DNA from: Nocardiopsis alba DSM 43377
GTDB lineage: Bacteria > Actinomycetota > Actinomycetes > Streptosporangiales > Streptosporangiaceae
DNA: 64,000 nucleotides
Direction of reading: 5' to 3'
Assembly (NCBI RefSeq): GCF_000341225.1
Contig: NZ_ANAC01000010.1
Span: 372,001 to 436,000, forward strand
Made by a program: the position numbers and the translations under genes. Under the pieces are notes generated by a model. That model was given only the letters and a program-made list of their open reading frames with translations, made no database searches and had not been told where the DNA came from. Positions within the stretch are counted from its first letter, which is position 1; every line of letters begins with the position of its first letter. Below, one piece after another: positions 41,910 to 50,699 of the stretch.

Positions 41910-42848
41910 ATGTCTGTGAAGATGACCGACTGGGATCTGCGCAAACTCCGTGTGCTCCGCACCCTCCAGGAGCTCGGCACCGTCCGGGCCACCGCCGAGG
42001 CCCTGTCCATGACCCCCTCCGCCGTCTCCCAGCAGCTCTCCTCCCTGTCCCAACAGGTGGGCGTGGCCCTGCTGGAGGCGCACGGTCGGCGGGTCCGGCT
42101 GACCGACGCCGCCCACGTGCTGCTGCGCCACACCGACGTGGTCCTGGCACAGTTGGAGCGGGCCGAGGCCGAACTCGACGGGTTCGTGCGGGGCGAGGCC
42201 GGACGGGTCCGGATCGGGGCCTTCGCCACCGCCATCCCGACCCTGGTGGTCCCGACCCTGAAGATCCTGCGGCGTACCCGCCCGGATCTGCGCACCCGGG
42301 TGCACCAGGCCGACGCCGCCGAGGTGTACGAACTGTTGGCCGCGGGTGAGATCGACATCGGTCTGTCGCTGGCCGCCCAGGCCCCCAGTGACCAGGATGG
42401 ACGCTACGAGCGCGGCGAGCTTCTCGCCGACCCCCTGGACGTGGCGTTGCCCGTCCAGCACCGGCTGGCCTCGGCCCCGGCGTTGGGTCTGCGCGACCTG
42501 GCCGACGAACCGTGGATCTACGGGGCGTCGGGGCCGTGGCGGGACATCACCATCGCCGCCTGCGCGCAGGCCGGTTTCGTTCCGGAACAGGGGCACGTGG
42601 CCTCGGACTGGCGGGCCATCCTCGACATGGTCGCCGCCGGGCTGGGCGTGGCCCTCATCCCCCGCCTGGCCGCGGCGGCCGACACACCGGAGGTGGCCCT
42701 GCGCACCCCCCAGATCGACCAGCCGCGCCGTCACGTGGTCTGGGCCGTGCGGGCCGGGGCGGGGCAGCGACCACAGATCGAGGCGACGCTTCGGGCCCTG
42801 GCCGAGACCGCGTCGACCCTGCGAGCCGCGAATGTTCAGTCCAGATGA
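41910..42848 (+). CDS. LysR-family transcriptional regulator
   Basis: 312 residues. The N-terminal winged helix is clear (LRKLRVLRTLQELGTVRATAEAL then MTPSAVSQQLSSLSQQVG). The effector domain follows, with FATAIPTLVVPTLKILRR and GEIDIGLSLA. ATG at 41910 (MSVKMTDWDL) has GGAGG eight bases upstream; GTG at 41901 overlaps that site. It precedes allantoicase by 87 bases in the same direction, and the gap holds an ATGATCAT palindrome near 42855. A role in controlling allantoicase or the permease is plausible but unproven; effector unknown. Confidence 0.9.
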   Translation: MSVKMTDWDLRKLRVLRTLQELGTVRATAEALSMTPSAVSQQLSSLSQQVGVALLEAHGRRVRLTDAAHVLLRHTDVVLAQLERAEAELDGFVRGEAGRVRIGAFATAIPTLVVPTLKILRRTRPDLRTRVHQADAAEVYELLAAGEIDIGLSLAAQAPSDQDGRYERGELLADPLDVALPVQHRLASAPALGLRDLADEPWIYGASGPWRDITIAACAQAGFVPEQGHVASDWRAILDMVAAGLGVALIPRLAAAADTPEVALRTPQIDQPRRHVVWAVRAGAGQRPQIEATLRALAETASTLRAANVQSR

Positions 42849-42935
42849 ACGTAATGATCATAAACTTTCGATGGAATTAACCGGTTTCTCCTGACAATCT
42901 AGAAAAGTCCCACCCATCGATACGACAGGAGAACC

Positions 42936-44063
42936 ATGAGCGGGGCCCAGCCCTTCGATCCTCGTGCCTACAACGCCCAGCCCTACCAGGGCGGTGACCC
43001 CTACGCCGACTACAAGGACACCAAGCTCGACTTCTCGGGCCTGGTCGACCTCGCCGACCGGCGTCTGGGCGGCAGCGTCGTCGCGGCCAACGACGAGTTC
43101 TTCGCCCACCGCGAGAACCTCCTCAAGCCCGAGCCCGGCAAGTTCGACCCGCACGCCTTCGGCCACAAGGGCAAGGTCATGGACGGCTGGGAGACCCGCC
43201 GTCGCCGCGGTGTCAGCGCCGAGCAGCCGCACCCGACCTCCGAGGACCACGACTGGGCGCTCATCCGCCTGGCCCTGCCCGGCGTGATCCGCGGCGTGAA
43301 CATCGACACCGCCCACTTCCGCGGCAACCAGCCCACCGAGGTCTCCCTCGAGGCGACCCACGTCGAGGGCACCCCCACGACCGAGGAGCTGCTGGCCGCC
43401 GAGTGGACCGAGCTGGTCCCCCGTACCCCCGCGTACGGCCACGCCGCCAACGCCTTCGAGATCTCCTCGACCCGTCGCTGGACGCACCTGCGCCTCAAGC
43501 AGTACCCGGACGGCGGCATCGCCCGTCTGCGCGTGTACGGCGAGCAGGTCGCCGACCCGACCTGGCTGTCCGCCCAGGGCTCCTTCGACGTCGCGGCCCT
43601 GCTCAACGGCGGTGTCGTCGAGGACGCCTCGGACCGTTTCTTCTCCCCGCCGGAGAACATCATCACCCCGGGCCGTTCCCACAAGATGGACGACGGCTGG
43701 GAGAACCGCCGTCGCCGTGACAACGGCAACGACTGGGTGGTCTTCCGTCTGACCGCGCAGGCGAGCGTCCGCGCGATCGAGGTCGACACCGCCTACCTCA
43801 AGGGCAACTCCGCCGGATGGATCACCATCCTGGGCCGTGACGCCCACTCCGACAAGCCGGACGAGTGGTTCGAGATCGTGGGCCGCACCGCCCTCGAGCC
43901 CGACAGCCCGCACCGCTTCGTGCTGGACGCCCCGGCGACCGTCACCCACGTGCGCACCGACGTCTTCCCCGACGGAGGCATGTCGCGTCTGCACGTCTAC
44001 GGTTCGCTGACCGAGACCGGCACCGCCGACCTCAAGGCCCGTTGGGAGGCCGCGCGCGGCTGA
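42936..44063 (+). CDS. alc: Allantoicase
   Basis: 375 residues, two repeats of the jelly-roll allantoicase domain. Repeat 1 has LADRRLGGSVVAANDEFFA and KVMDGWETRRRRG; repeat 2 has VVEDASDRFFSPPENIITPGR and KMDDGWENRRRRD. Both keep the RLHVYG-type strand ending. It hydrolyses allantoate to S-ureidoglycolate and urea. ACAGGAG lies 5-11 bases before ATG 42936. Terminated by the hairpin at 44089-44124. No ureidoglycolate lyase gene accompanies it. Confidence 0.95.
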   Translation: MSGAQPFDPRAYNAQPYQGGDPYADYKDTKLDFSGLVDLADRRLGGSVVAANDEFFAHRENLLKPEPGKFDPHAFGHKGKVMDGWETRRRRGVSAEQPHPTSEDHDWALIRLALPGVIRGVNIDTAHFRGNQPTEVSLEATHVEGTPTTEELLAAEWTELVPRTPAYGHAANAFEISSTRRWTHLRLKQYPDGGIARLRVYGEQVADPTWLSAQGSFDVAALLNGGVVEDASDRFFSPPENIITPGRSHKMDDGWENRRRRDNGNDWVVFRLTAQASVRAIEVDTAYLKGNSAGWITILGRDAHSDKPDEWFEIVGRTALEPDSPHRFVLDAPATVTHVRTDVFPDGGMSRLHVYGSLTETGTADLKARWEAARG

Positions 44064-44088
44064 TCGCCCGGTCGACGCGCGAGCGCCG

Positions 44089-44124
44089 AAGGGGGAGGGC
44101 ACCACGAACGGTGCCCTCCCCCTT
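44089..44124 (+). terminator. Terminator after allantoicase
   Basis: Perfect 15-bp stem, 44089-44103 with 44110-44124, loop ACGAAC, then a T: the best-formed intrinsic terminator in the cluster. Confidence 0.88.
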
Positions 44125-44168
44125 TCGCCTGCCCGGGCCTCGCCCGCGCCCTCTCCCCCGGAACGCGA

Positions 44169-44200
44169 GAGGGCGCCCCGCCGTGCGGCGGGGCGCCCTC
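44169..44200 (-). terminator. Terminator after allantoinase
   Basis: 15-bp inverted repeat, 44169-44183 with 44186-44200, 14 bases past the allB stop on the minus strand. Confidence 0.8.
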
Positions 44201-44213
44201 ATCGGAGCGTCGC

Positions 44214-45563
44214 TCAGGAGCGCGCGATCATGCGACCGGAGACGCTGTCGGCGGTGATCTCGACACCGCGCAGGAGGGTGCGACGCACCCGGCCCTTGAG
44301 GTCGGCGCCGTCGTAGGCGCTCACCGGGTTGCGGTGCGCCAGGGAGCGCGCCTCCACGTGGAAGGCCTCCTCCGGAGCGAACACCGCCAGGTCGGCGTCG
44401 TTCCCGACCGCGATGGAACCCTTGCCCTCGACCCCGGCCACGGCCGCGGGAGAGGCGGACATCCACCGCACCACCTCGGCGAGCGGCACGCCACGGCCGG
44501 ACGCCTCGGTCCACACGGCCGCGAAGCCCACCTGGAGACCGGCCACGCCGCCCCAGGCGGTACCGAAGTCACCGGTGTCCAGGTGCTTCAGGTCCGGGGT
44601 GCTCGGCGAGTGGTCGGTGACCACGCAGTCGATCAGCCCGTCGCGCAGCGCCCGCCACAGCAGGTCGCGGTTGGCCGAGTCTCGGATCGGCGGACAGCAC
44701 TTGTAGCTGGTGGCCCCCGCCGGGACCTCCTCGGCCGCCAGGGTGAGGTAGTGCGGGCAGGTCTCGACCGTGAGAGCCACCCCCTCCTCCTTGGCCCGGG
44801 CGATCAGCGGCAGCGCCGACGCGCTCGACAGGTGCAGGATGTGCGCCCGCACCCCGGTACGCCGGGCCGTCTCGATCACCAGGGAGATCGCCGCGTTCTC
44901 CGCCTCGTCCGGACGGGAGGCCAGGAAGTCGGCGTACTCACGACCCGAGGCCGCGGGCGCCGAGTCCAGCACCTTCGGGTCCTCGGCGTGCACGATCAGC
45001 CGGCCACCGAAGGCCTGGATGGCGGTGGCGGCAGCCTCCAGACGCTCGGCGGTCAGGTGGCCGAACTCGTCCACGCCCGAGGGCGAGAGGAACGCCTTGA
45101 ACCCGTACACGCCCTCCGACCACAGGTCGGACAGCACGCCCGTGGTGTCCGGACCGGTGTTCTCCGGCACGGCACCGCCCCAGAAGCCCACGTCCACGGC
45201 GAGCTTGCCCTCGGCCGCGGCCCGCTTGGCCTTGAGGCCCTCGGTGGTGGTCGTGGGGGGAACGCTGTTGAGGGGCATGTCCACGATCGTGGTCACACCG
45301 CCCAGGGCGGCCGCGCGCGTGGCGCTGGCGAAACCCTCCCACTCGGTGCGGCCGGGCTCGTTGACGTGCACGTGGCTGTCGACCAGCCCGGGCAGCAGGA
45401 CCTCGTCCTCGGCCAGACGCAGCTCGCGGTCGGCGTCGACCGTGGCGTCCACGCCGTCGAGGACGTCGGTGATCCAGCCACCGTCCACCACCACGCTGAC
45501 GGGACGCTCCCCCTCAGGGGTGACGGCGCGGGCGGCCCGCACCACCAGTACGTGTTCTGCCAT
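44214..45563 (-). CDS. allB: Allantoinase
   Basis: 449 residues, an amidohydrolase-family TIM barrel opening the allantoin ring to allantoate. Binuclear metal site: His pair in [18 protein letters not shown], the carboxylated Lys in YGFKAFLS, His in LIVHAED and HILHLSSA, and Asp in VTDHSP. PHYL and CCPPIRD are also typical. GGAG lies ten bases before ATG 45563. The gene begins two bases after the stop of the DUF6986 gene, so the two form one operon from the promoter near 46850-46950. Confidence 0.95.
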   Translation of the reverse strand: MAEHVLVVRAARAVTPEGERPVSVVVDGGWITDVLDGVDATVDADRELRLAEDEVLLPGLVDSHVHVNEPGRTEWEGFASATRAAALGGVTTIVDMPLNSVPPTTTTEGLKAKRAAAEGKLAVDVGFWGGAVPENTGPDTTGVLSDLWSEGVYGFKAFLSPSGVDEFGHLTAERLEAAATAIQAFGGRLIVHAEDPKVLDSAPAASGREYADFLASRPDEAENAAISLVIETARRTGVRAHILHLSSASALPLIARAKEEGVALTVETCPHYLTLAAEEVPAGATSYKCCPPIRDSANRDLLWRALRDGLIDCVVTDHSPSTPDLKHLDTGDFGTAWGGVAGLQVGFAAVWTEASGRGVPLAEVVRWMSASPAAVAGVEGKGSIAVGNDADLAVFAPEEAFHVEARSLAHRNPVSAYDGADLKGRVRRTLLRGVEITADSVSGRMIARS

Positions 45564-45565
45564 CC

Positions 45566-46849
45566 CTACTTCTTCTCCTGTCCGGCCCGGCGGGTGGCGA
45601 GGTTCTCGATGCTCGCGGCGTCGGTCCCGCAGGCCTCGACCACCTCAGTCTCCTCCAGCGCGCCACAGCGCAGGCCACCGGCCAACACCGAGGCCAGCGC
45701 CTGGGCGGTGGCGGGCTCGTCCATCACGTTGCCGGAGGCCTGGCCCAGGTAGGCCTTGAGTCGGGCGGCGGCCGGGGCGAAGGCCTCGCGGTAGAACGCG
45801 TAGGTGGCCAGGAAACGGATGGTGAGCTGGTTCGGGTGCAGGTCCCAGCCCTGGTAGTAGCCGCGCTCCAGCGAGCGACGGATCAGGTCGGCGTGCAGCC
45901 TCCAGGCCGAGTGGACCTCCTGACGGGTGCCGACCGGCAGGATGTTGCTACCGCCGTCGGACAGCCACACGCCGGTGCCGGCGGCGGCCACCTGCATGAC
46001 GGCCTTGGCGTGGTCCGCGGCCGGGTGGGCCAGGCTCTGGTACGCGGCGGTGATACCGCAGGAGGCGCTGTAGTCGTAGGTGCCGTAGTGCAGGGCGGTG
46101 ACCCGACCCTCGCCGGCCTGGATCATCCGCGCGACCGCGGCGGTGCCGTCGGTCAGCAGGATCGACTGCGGGGTCTCGATCTGGAGCTCGAAGCCCAGAC
46201 GCCCGGCCGGAAGACCGAAGCGCTCCTCCAGGCGGCCGCTCAGCCAGGTCATGGCCTCGACCTGCTCCACCGAGGTGATCTTGGGCAGGGTGAGCACCAG
46301 GTTCTCCGGGAGGGAGCCGTGCTCGTCCAGAAGGGTCTGGAGGAAGAGGCCGAGCGTACGCACGCCGCGGTGACGGCCGGGGGCCTCCATGCCCTTCATG
46401 CGGATACCGAAGTAGGGGGTGGCCTCCCCGTTCCTCAGGTCGGCGGCGAACGCGCGGGCGACGGCGCGCGCGTCGGCGTCCTCGGCCTCGTCACCGGGGT
46501 CGCCGTAGCCGTCCTCGAAGTCGGCGCGCAGGTCCTCGATGGGCTCCCGGGTGAGCTTCTCCCGGACCCGGGGCAGGGCGTCGGCGACGGCCTCTTCGCT
46601 CAGGCCGGTGGCCTCGGCCAGGTCGGAGGCCTTGGGGGCGAACTCCTCCAGCGCTTCCAGGGCCTTCTTGCCCCAGTCGGTGGCCAGGCCGGCGCCGACC
46701 TTGTCGGCGGGGACGTAGACGCTGTGGATGGGCTGGCGACCACCGTTGTTGCCCGGGTACTCCCGTGCGAGGCGCTCGTCGGCCTCGGCCAGGCGGGTGT
46801 CGAGTTCGGTGGCCAGGTCGGTCAGACCGGACGGGATGTCGCTCGCCAC
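45566..46849 (-). CDS. DUF6986 / CitE-HpcH-like aldolase superfamily protein
   Basis: 427 residues. The C-terminal 300 residues look like a PEP/pyruvate-type TIM barrel related to CitE and Hpc[20 protein letters not shown] (Arg strand), [17 protein letters not shown], the metal Glu in [14 protein letters not shown] and the metal Asp in [23 protein letters not shown] near the end matches the closing strand. The metal ligands are intact, so it should be active in an aldol, Claisen or lyase-type reaction. It is the first gene of an operon with allantoinase, next to the AllR-like regulator and under a paired operator. Actual substrate unknown; ureidoglycolate or glyoxylate chemistry is my inference. 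GAGGAGG precedes GTG 46849. Confidence 0.8.
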   Translation of the reverse strand: MASDIPSGLTDLATELDTRLAEADERLAREYPGNNGGRQPIHSVYVPADKVGAGLATDWGKKALEALEEFAPKASDLAEATGLSEEAVADALPRVREKLTREPIEDLRADFEDGYGDPGDEAEDADARAVARAFAADLRNGEATPYFGIRMKGMEAPGRHRGVRTLGLFLQTLLDEHGSLPENLVLTLPKITSVEQVEAMTWLSGRLEERFGLPAGRLGFELQIETPQSILLTDGTAAVARMIQAGEGRVTALHYGTYDYSASCGITAAYQSLAHPAADHAKAVMQVAAAGTGVWLSDGGSNILPVGTRQEVHSAWRLHADLIRRSLERGYYQGWDLHPNQLTIRFLATYAFYREAFAPAAARLKAYLGQASGNVMDEPATAQALASVLAGGLRCGALEETEVVEACGTDAASIENLATRRAGQEKK

Positions 46850-46907
46850 GTGTGGTGTCCTCCTCCGTCGACGGAACCGGGCTCCCCCTACGGGAGCCGG
46901 GATCAGT

Positions 46908-46943
46908 TTTCTACATGCGGATATTAACTTCTGCTATTCGGAA
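46908..46943. promoter_or_regulatory. Paired AllR-type operator upstream of the DUF6986-allB operon
   Basis: TTTCTACATGCGGAT at 46908-46922 and TTCTGCTATTCGGAA at 46929-46943, 21 bp apart, 59-94 bases upstream of the DUF6986 start. Same motif and spacing as the pairs at 37524 and 37780. Confidence 0.66.
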
Positions 46944-47015
46944 GAACAAGGGGTTCGGGCGGTATCATGATGCGAGACGGAGATCTTCCATGGGCGAGTA
47001 AGAGCGAAAAGCGCC

Positions 47016-47030
47016 TTTCGTATTGCAGAA
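47016..47030. promoter_or_regulatory. Single AllR-type operator upstream of the IclR gene
   Basis: TTTCGTATTGCAGAA, one of the best matches to the shared motif, 28-42 bases before the regulator's start, as expected for autoregulation. A weak reverse copy lies 21 bp to the left at 46995-47009. Confidence 0.6.
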
Positions 47031-47057
47031 TGAACCAGTGACCTAGCGGCCCTCAGC

Positions 47058-47879
47058 ATGGGAGCACGACCCTTGTCAGCCTCACAGACCCCCCCTATGG
47101 ACCAACCCCGCAGCACCGTGGAGACGTCCCGTCGTCCCGGTGGCGTCCAGTCCCTCGATCGCGCGTTCTCCCTCCTGGAGATCATGGCCGAGCAGGGCGG
47201 CGAGGCCTCCTTGAGCCAACTCGCCGACTCCTCCGGACTCCCGCTGCCCACCATCCACCGGATCATCCGGACCCTGGTCGGCAACGGCTACGTGCGCCAG
47301 CTCCCCTCCCGCCGCTACGCCCTGGGCCCCCGCCTGATCGGACTCGGTGACAAGGCCGCCCAGATGCTCGGCACCTGGGCCCGCCCCCACCTGGCCCAAC
47401 TCGTCGAGGACCTCGGAGAGACCGCCAACCTCGCCATGCTCGACGGCGACAAGGTCATCTACGTCGCCCAGGTCCCCTCACCCCACGCCATGCGCATGTT
47501 CACCGAGGTCGGACGCCGCGTCCTGCCCCACTCCGCCGGCGTCGGCAAGGCCCTCCTGTCCCAGCTCAGCGACGAAGAGGCCCTGGCCACCGTCCGACGC
47601 ACCGGCATGCCCGCCGCCACCGACCGCACCATCACCGACCCCGACGCCTTCCTCGCCGAACTCCACCGCATCCGCGAGACCGGCTACGCCATCGACGACG
47701 GCGAACAGGAGGTCGGCGTCCGCTGCGTCGCCGTCCCCGTCAAGGACGCCCCCTCCGGCATGGCCGTCTCCGTCTCCGGCCCCGAGGCCCGCGTGGGATG
47801 GGACTTCGTCGACCGGGCCGCGCCCATCGTGCAGAACTGCGCCACCGTCCTGGCCATCGACCTCAACAACCAGAGCTGA
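47058..47879 (+). CDS. allR: IclR-family regulator, AllR-like
   Basis: 273 residues. The N-terminal winged helix (VQSLDRAFSLLEIMAEQGG, then LADSSGLPLPTIHRIIRTL) is followed by the IclR effector domain (LGETANLAMLDGDKVIYVAQV, HSAGVGKALLS, GYAIDDGEQEVGVRCVAVPV). AllR-type members repress allantoin and glyoxylate genes and release DNA on binding a pathway intermediate. Four motif sets at the cluster's promoters support this role here. The start is uncertain: ATG at 47058 lacks a ribosome site, whereas TTG at 47073 has GGGAG eight bases upstream. Confidence 0.88.
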   Translation: MGARPLSASQTPPMDQPRSTVETSRRPGGVQSLDRAFSLLEIMAEQGGEASLSQLADSSGLPLPTIHRIIRTLVGNGYVRQLPSRRYALGPRLIGLGDKAAQMLGTWARPHLAQLVEDLGETANLAMLDGDKVIYVAQVPSPHAMRMFTEVGRRVLPHSAGVGKALLSQLSDEEALATVRRTGMPAATDRTITDPDAFLAELHRIRETGYAIDDGEQEVGVRCVAVPVKDAPSGMAVSVSGPEARVGWDFVDRAAPIVQNCATVLAIDLNNQS

Positions 47880-47942
47880 CCCGCCCCGCCCGTCCCTGGA
47901 CCGTGTCCGACGACGCGAAGCGGGACCCGGCCCGCGACAGCA

Positions 47943-47978
47943 CGAGGGGCCCTGACCGAAAACGGCCAGGGCCCCTCG
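47943..47978. terminator. Bidirectional terminator between allR and era
   Basis: 12-bp stem, 47943-47954 with 47967-47978, continuing inward with CCG-AAAA-CGG, between convergent genes. Confidence 0.8.
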
Positions 47979-47985
47979 TCCATCC

Positions 47986-48954
47986 TCAGCTCTGCTGGTC
48001 GAAACCCAGCTTCCGCAGCTGCTTGGGATCGCGCTGCCAGTCCTTGGCCACACGCACCCGCAGGTCGAGGAAGACCCGCTGCCCCAGAAGACCCTCGATC
48101 TGCTTACGGGCACGAGAGCCCACGTCGCGCAGACGCGAACCCTTCGTACCGATCACGATCGCCTTCTGACTGGGGCGCTCCACGTACAAAGACGCGTAGA
48201 TGTCCACCAATTCCTTGCCCGGCTTGGTGTTCTCACGCTCGTACATCTCGTCGACGACCACCGCGATCGAATGCGGAAGCTCGTCCCGGACCCCCTCCAA
48301 GGCGGCCTCCCGGACCAGCTCCGCGACGAGCATCTCGTCGGGCTCGTCGGTGAGATCGCCGTCCGGGTAGAGCGGCGGCCCCTCCGGAAGATGCGAACAG
48401 AGCACGTCGGTGACGGTGTCCAACTGATAGCCGCCCCGCGCCGACACCGGAACGATGTCGGCCCAGTCCCCCAACTCGTCGACGGCCATCAAATGCTCAC
48501 CGAGAGCCGCCTTGTCGACCAGGTCGGCCTTGGTCACCAGGGCCACCACCGGGGTGCGGGTCTGCGCGGCCAACTCCTTGGCGATGTAGGTGTCGCCCCG
48601 GCCGATCGGCTCATCGGCCGGCAGACAGAACGCGATCACGTCCACTTCGACCAGCGTGGACCGCACCAGGGAGTCGAGCCGTTCCCCCAACAGGGTCCGG
48701 GGCTTGTGCAGCCCGGGAGTGTCCACGATGATCAGCTGCGCCTCGGGGCGATGCACGATCCCGCGCACCGTCCGTCGAGTGGTCTGGGGACGGTTGCTGG
48801 TGATCGCCACCTTCTGCCCGACCAGCGCGTTCATCAAGGTGGACTTGCCGACGTTCGGGCGGCCCACGAAGCACACGAAGCCGCTCCGGAAGCCCTCCGG
48901 ATAGGAGGGGAGTTCCAGAGGGACCCGCAGCTTCTCGAGGTCGAGGTCGTTCAT
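47986..48954 (-). CDS. era: GTPase Era
   Basis: 322 residues. GTPase motifs: G1 GRPNVGKST, switch NRPQTTRRT, G3 VDTPGLHKPR, G4 TKADL. The C-terminal KH domain carries TKGSRLRDVGSRARKQIEGLLG and ends LRKLGF. Era binds 16S rRNA and helps 30S assembly. It is last of the phoH-ybeY-CNNM-deaminase-like-era series on this strand, nine bases after its neighbour. Confidence 0.96.
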   Translation of the reverse strand: MNDLDLEKLRVPLELPSYPEGFRSGFVCFVGRPNVGKSTLMNALVGQKVAITSNRPQTTRRTVRGIVHRPEAQLIIVDTPGLHKPRTLLGERLDSLVRSTLVEVDVIAFCLPADEPIGRGDTYIAKELAAQTRTPVVALVTKADLVDKAALGEHLMAVDELGDWADIVPVSARGGYQLDTVTDVLCSHLPEGPPLYPDGDLTDEPDEMLVAELVREAALEGVRDELPHSIAVVVDEMYERENTKPGKELVDIYASLYVERPSQKAIVIGTKGSRLRDVGSRARKQIEGLLGQRVFLDLRVRVAKDWQRDPKQLRKLGFDQQS

Positions 48955-48963
48955 GTGTCCTTC

Positions 48964-49308
48964 TCAGCGCCGGGTGATGCTCGCGGGCACCCCGTCGGGG
49001 GCGGCGATCACCACCACCTGGGTCTTCAGATCGTCCATCACCGAGCGGTCGTCCTCGGTCAGGGCCTCGGCCGTGGTGACGACCGCCGCGGCCTCCAGCG
49101 CGGTGGCCTCGCTCGAGACCGCCGCCGCCACCGCCGCCTGGAGCGCGGAGAGCCTGAGCGAGGGCAGGTCCACCGTGGTGGCCACGTACGTGCGCCCCGT
49201 CTCGTCGCGCACCGCGGCGCCCTCGGAGGCCGCGTTGCGGGCCCGAGAGGCCCGCGCGAGCGTGATGAGCTTGCCGTCCTCGGGGCCGAGCCCCGTCGTG
49301 TCCGTCAC
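48964..49308 (-). CDS. Cytidine deaminase-like protein lacking zinc ligands
   Basis: 114 residues. It follows the cytidine deaminase fold at the N-terminus (EDGKLITLARASRARN, GAAVRDETGRTYVATTVDLPSLRLSALQAAVAAAV). The positions where true deaminases carry Cys/His-Ala-Glu and Pro-Cys-x-x-Cys have none of these residues; there is no Cys at all in the protein. It cannot bind the catalytic zinc, so it is not an active deaminase. Its position between a CorC-type gene (ATGA overlap at 49305-49308) and era is conserved in actinobacteria, suggesting a retained non-enzymatic role. Confidence 0.82.
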   Translation of the reverse strand: MTDTTGLGPEDGKLITLARASRARNAASEGAAVRDETGRTYVATTVDLPSLRLSALQAAVAAAVSSEATALEAAAVVTTAEALTEDDRSVMDDLKTQVVVIAAPDGVPASITRR

Positions 49309-50699
49309 TGGTCCGTGCTCCTCGTGTGCTTGTCCTTGTCCCCTTCGGACTCGGTCTCCTCGACCGGGAGCCGTTCCACCAGAACCGTCGTCATCCGGTT
49401 GCGGCGGCTGCTCTTGCCCTCCAGAGTGAGTCTGAGTCCAGCGTATTCCGCCTGGGCGCCTCCGGCCGGGACCCGACCCAGCACGAACGCCACCAGGCCG
49501 CCCACCGTCTCCACGTCGGACACCTCCAGGTCCCGGTCGGGGAAGAGCTCGGCGAGCTCGCCCAGAGGCAACCGCGCGGTCACCCGGACACGATCCTCGT
49601 CCAACCGCTCCACCGGAGGGATCTCGTGGTCGTACTCGTCGGTGATCTCACCGACGATCTCCTCCACGATGTCCTCCAGGGTCACCAGCCCGGCGGTACC
49701 GCCGTACTCGTCGATGGCGACCGCGACGTGGTTGCGCTGCTTCTGCATCTCGCGCAACAACTCGTCGATGGGCTTGGTGTCGGGAATGTAGGTGGCACGA
49801 CGCATCACGTCGCCCGCCGTCAACGGAACCTCCTCGGCCCCACCGGCGGCCGCCGCCCACCGATCGCGCAACCGCTCCACGAGGTCCTTGAGATAGACGA
49901 TGCCGACCACGTCGTCCTCGTCCTCGCCCGTGACCGGGATCCGCGAGTATCCGCTGGCCAGCGCCAGGGTGAGGACCGCGTCGGCGTCGGCCGCGCGGTT
50001 GGTGAAGACGATGTCGGGCCGGGGCACCATGACCTCGCGGACGGAGGTGTCGTCGAGCTTGAACACGGAATGGATCATCTGCCGTTCCTCGGCGTCGATC
50101 ACCTCTCCGCGCTCGGCCAGGTCCACCAGCTTGCGCAGCTCGACCTCACTGCTGAACGGCCCCTCACGATCGCCCTTTCCACGCGGGGTGAGCGCGCGTC
50201 CCGCCCCCACCAGCAGTCGGGCCGGCGGACCGAGCACGAACCGGAGCGGATGCACGACGGTGGCGCTGACCCTGGCGATGGGCCCGGCGAACTGACGGCC
50301 CAGGATCCGGGGGGTGACGGCGATGAGCACGCACTCCACCACGATCATCACGAGCGCGGTGACCACCAGCGCGGGCCACCCCGGCCCCCACAGGAACAGC
50401 ATGCCCACGGCGGCCGCCAGGACGGCGCAGACCTCGCACACCACACGCAGGAACAACAGCGTGTTCAGGTGGGCGGTGGTGTCCGCGGCGACCCGCTCCC
50501 AGGCGGGGCTCGCCTTGACGGCCCGCTCGCCGTAGGTCGCCTCCATGCCGACCGCCATCACCCTCGTGACGGCGACCTCCGCCGCCACCAGGAAACCGGC
50601 GATCCCGGTGAGGGCCAGGGCCACCGCGAGGGCCACGATCCACACCCAGGGCTCCGCCCCGCCCATCGAGGCGGGGTCCGGCCACAGTGAGGCGCTCAT
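49305..50699 (-). CDS. CNNM/CorC family transporter (hemolysin-like, DUF21-CBS)
   Basis: 464 residues. The N-terminal DUF21 domain has four membrane segments (WIVALAVALALTGIAGFLVAAEVAV, then LLFLRVVCEVCAVLAAAVGML and others). Two CBS domains follow (VREVMVPRPDIVFT, GYSRIPVTGED, IDEYGGTAGLVTLEDIVEEIVG), then the CorC/HlyC C-terminal domain. The family is linked to Mg2+/Co2+ export or homeostasis. ATG overlaps the ybeY stop (ATGA at 50696-50699) and its own stop overlaps the next start, so it is tightly coupled with both. Confidence 0.92.
   Translation of the reverse strand: MSASLWPDPASMGGAEPWVWIVALAVALALTGIAGFLVAAEVAVTRVMAVGMEATYGERAVKASPAWERVAADTTAHLNTLLFLRVVCEVCAVLAAAVGMLFLWGPGWPALVVTALVMIVVECVLIAVTPRILGRQFAGPIARVSATVVHPLRFVLGPPARLLVGAGRALTPRGKGDREGPFSSEVELRKLVDLAERGEVIDAEERQMIHSVFKLDDTSVREVMVPRPDIVFTNRAADADAVLTLALASGYSRIPVTGEDEDDVVGIVYLKDLVERLRDRWAAAAGGAEEVPLTAGDVMRRATYIPDTKPIDELLREMQKQRNHVAVAIDEYGGTAGLVTLEDIVEEIVGEITDEYDHEIPPVERLDEDRVRVTARLPLGELAELFPDRDLEVSDVETVGGLVAFVLGRVPAGGAQAEYAGLRLTLEGKSSRRNRMTTVLVERLPVEETESEGDKDKHTRSTDQ

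Noticed and set aside
42866-42880. An AllR-type operator before allantoicase
   Set aside because: TTTCGATGGAATTAA shares only the left half of the motif and has no partner at 21 bp, unlike the other sites.
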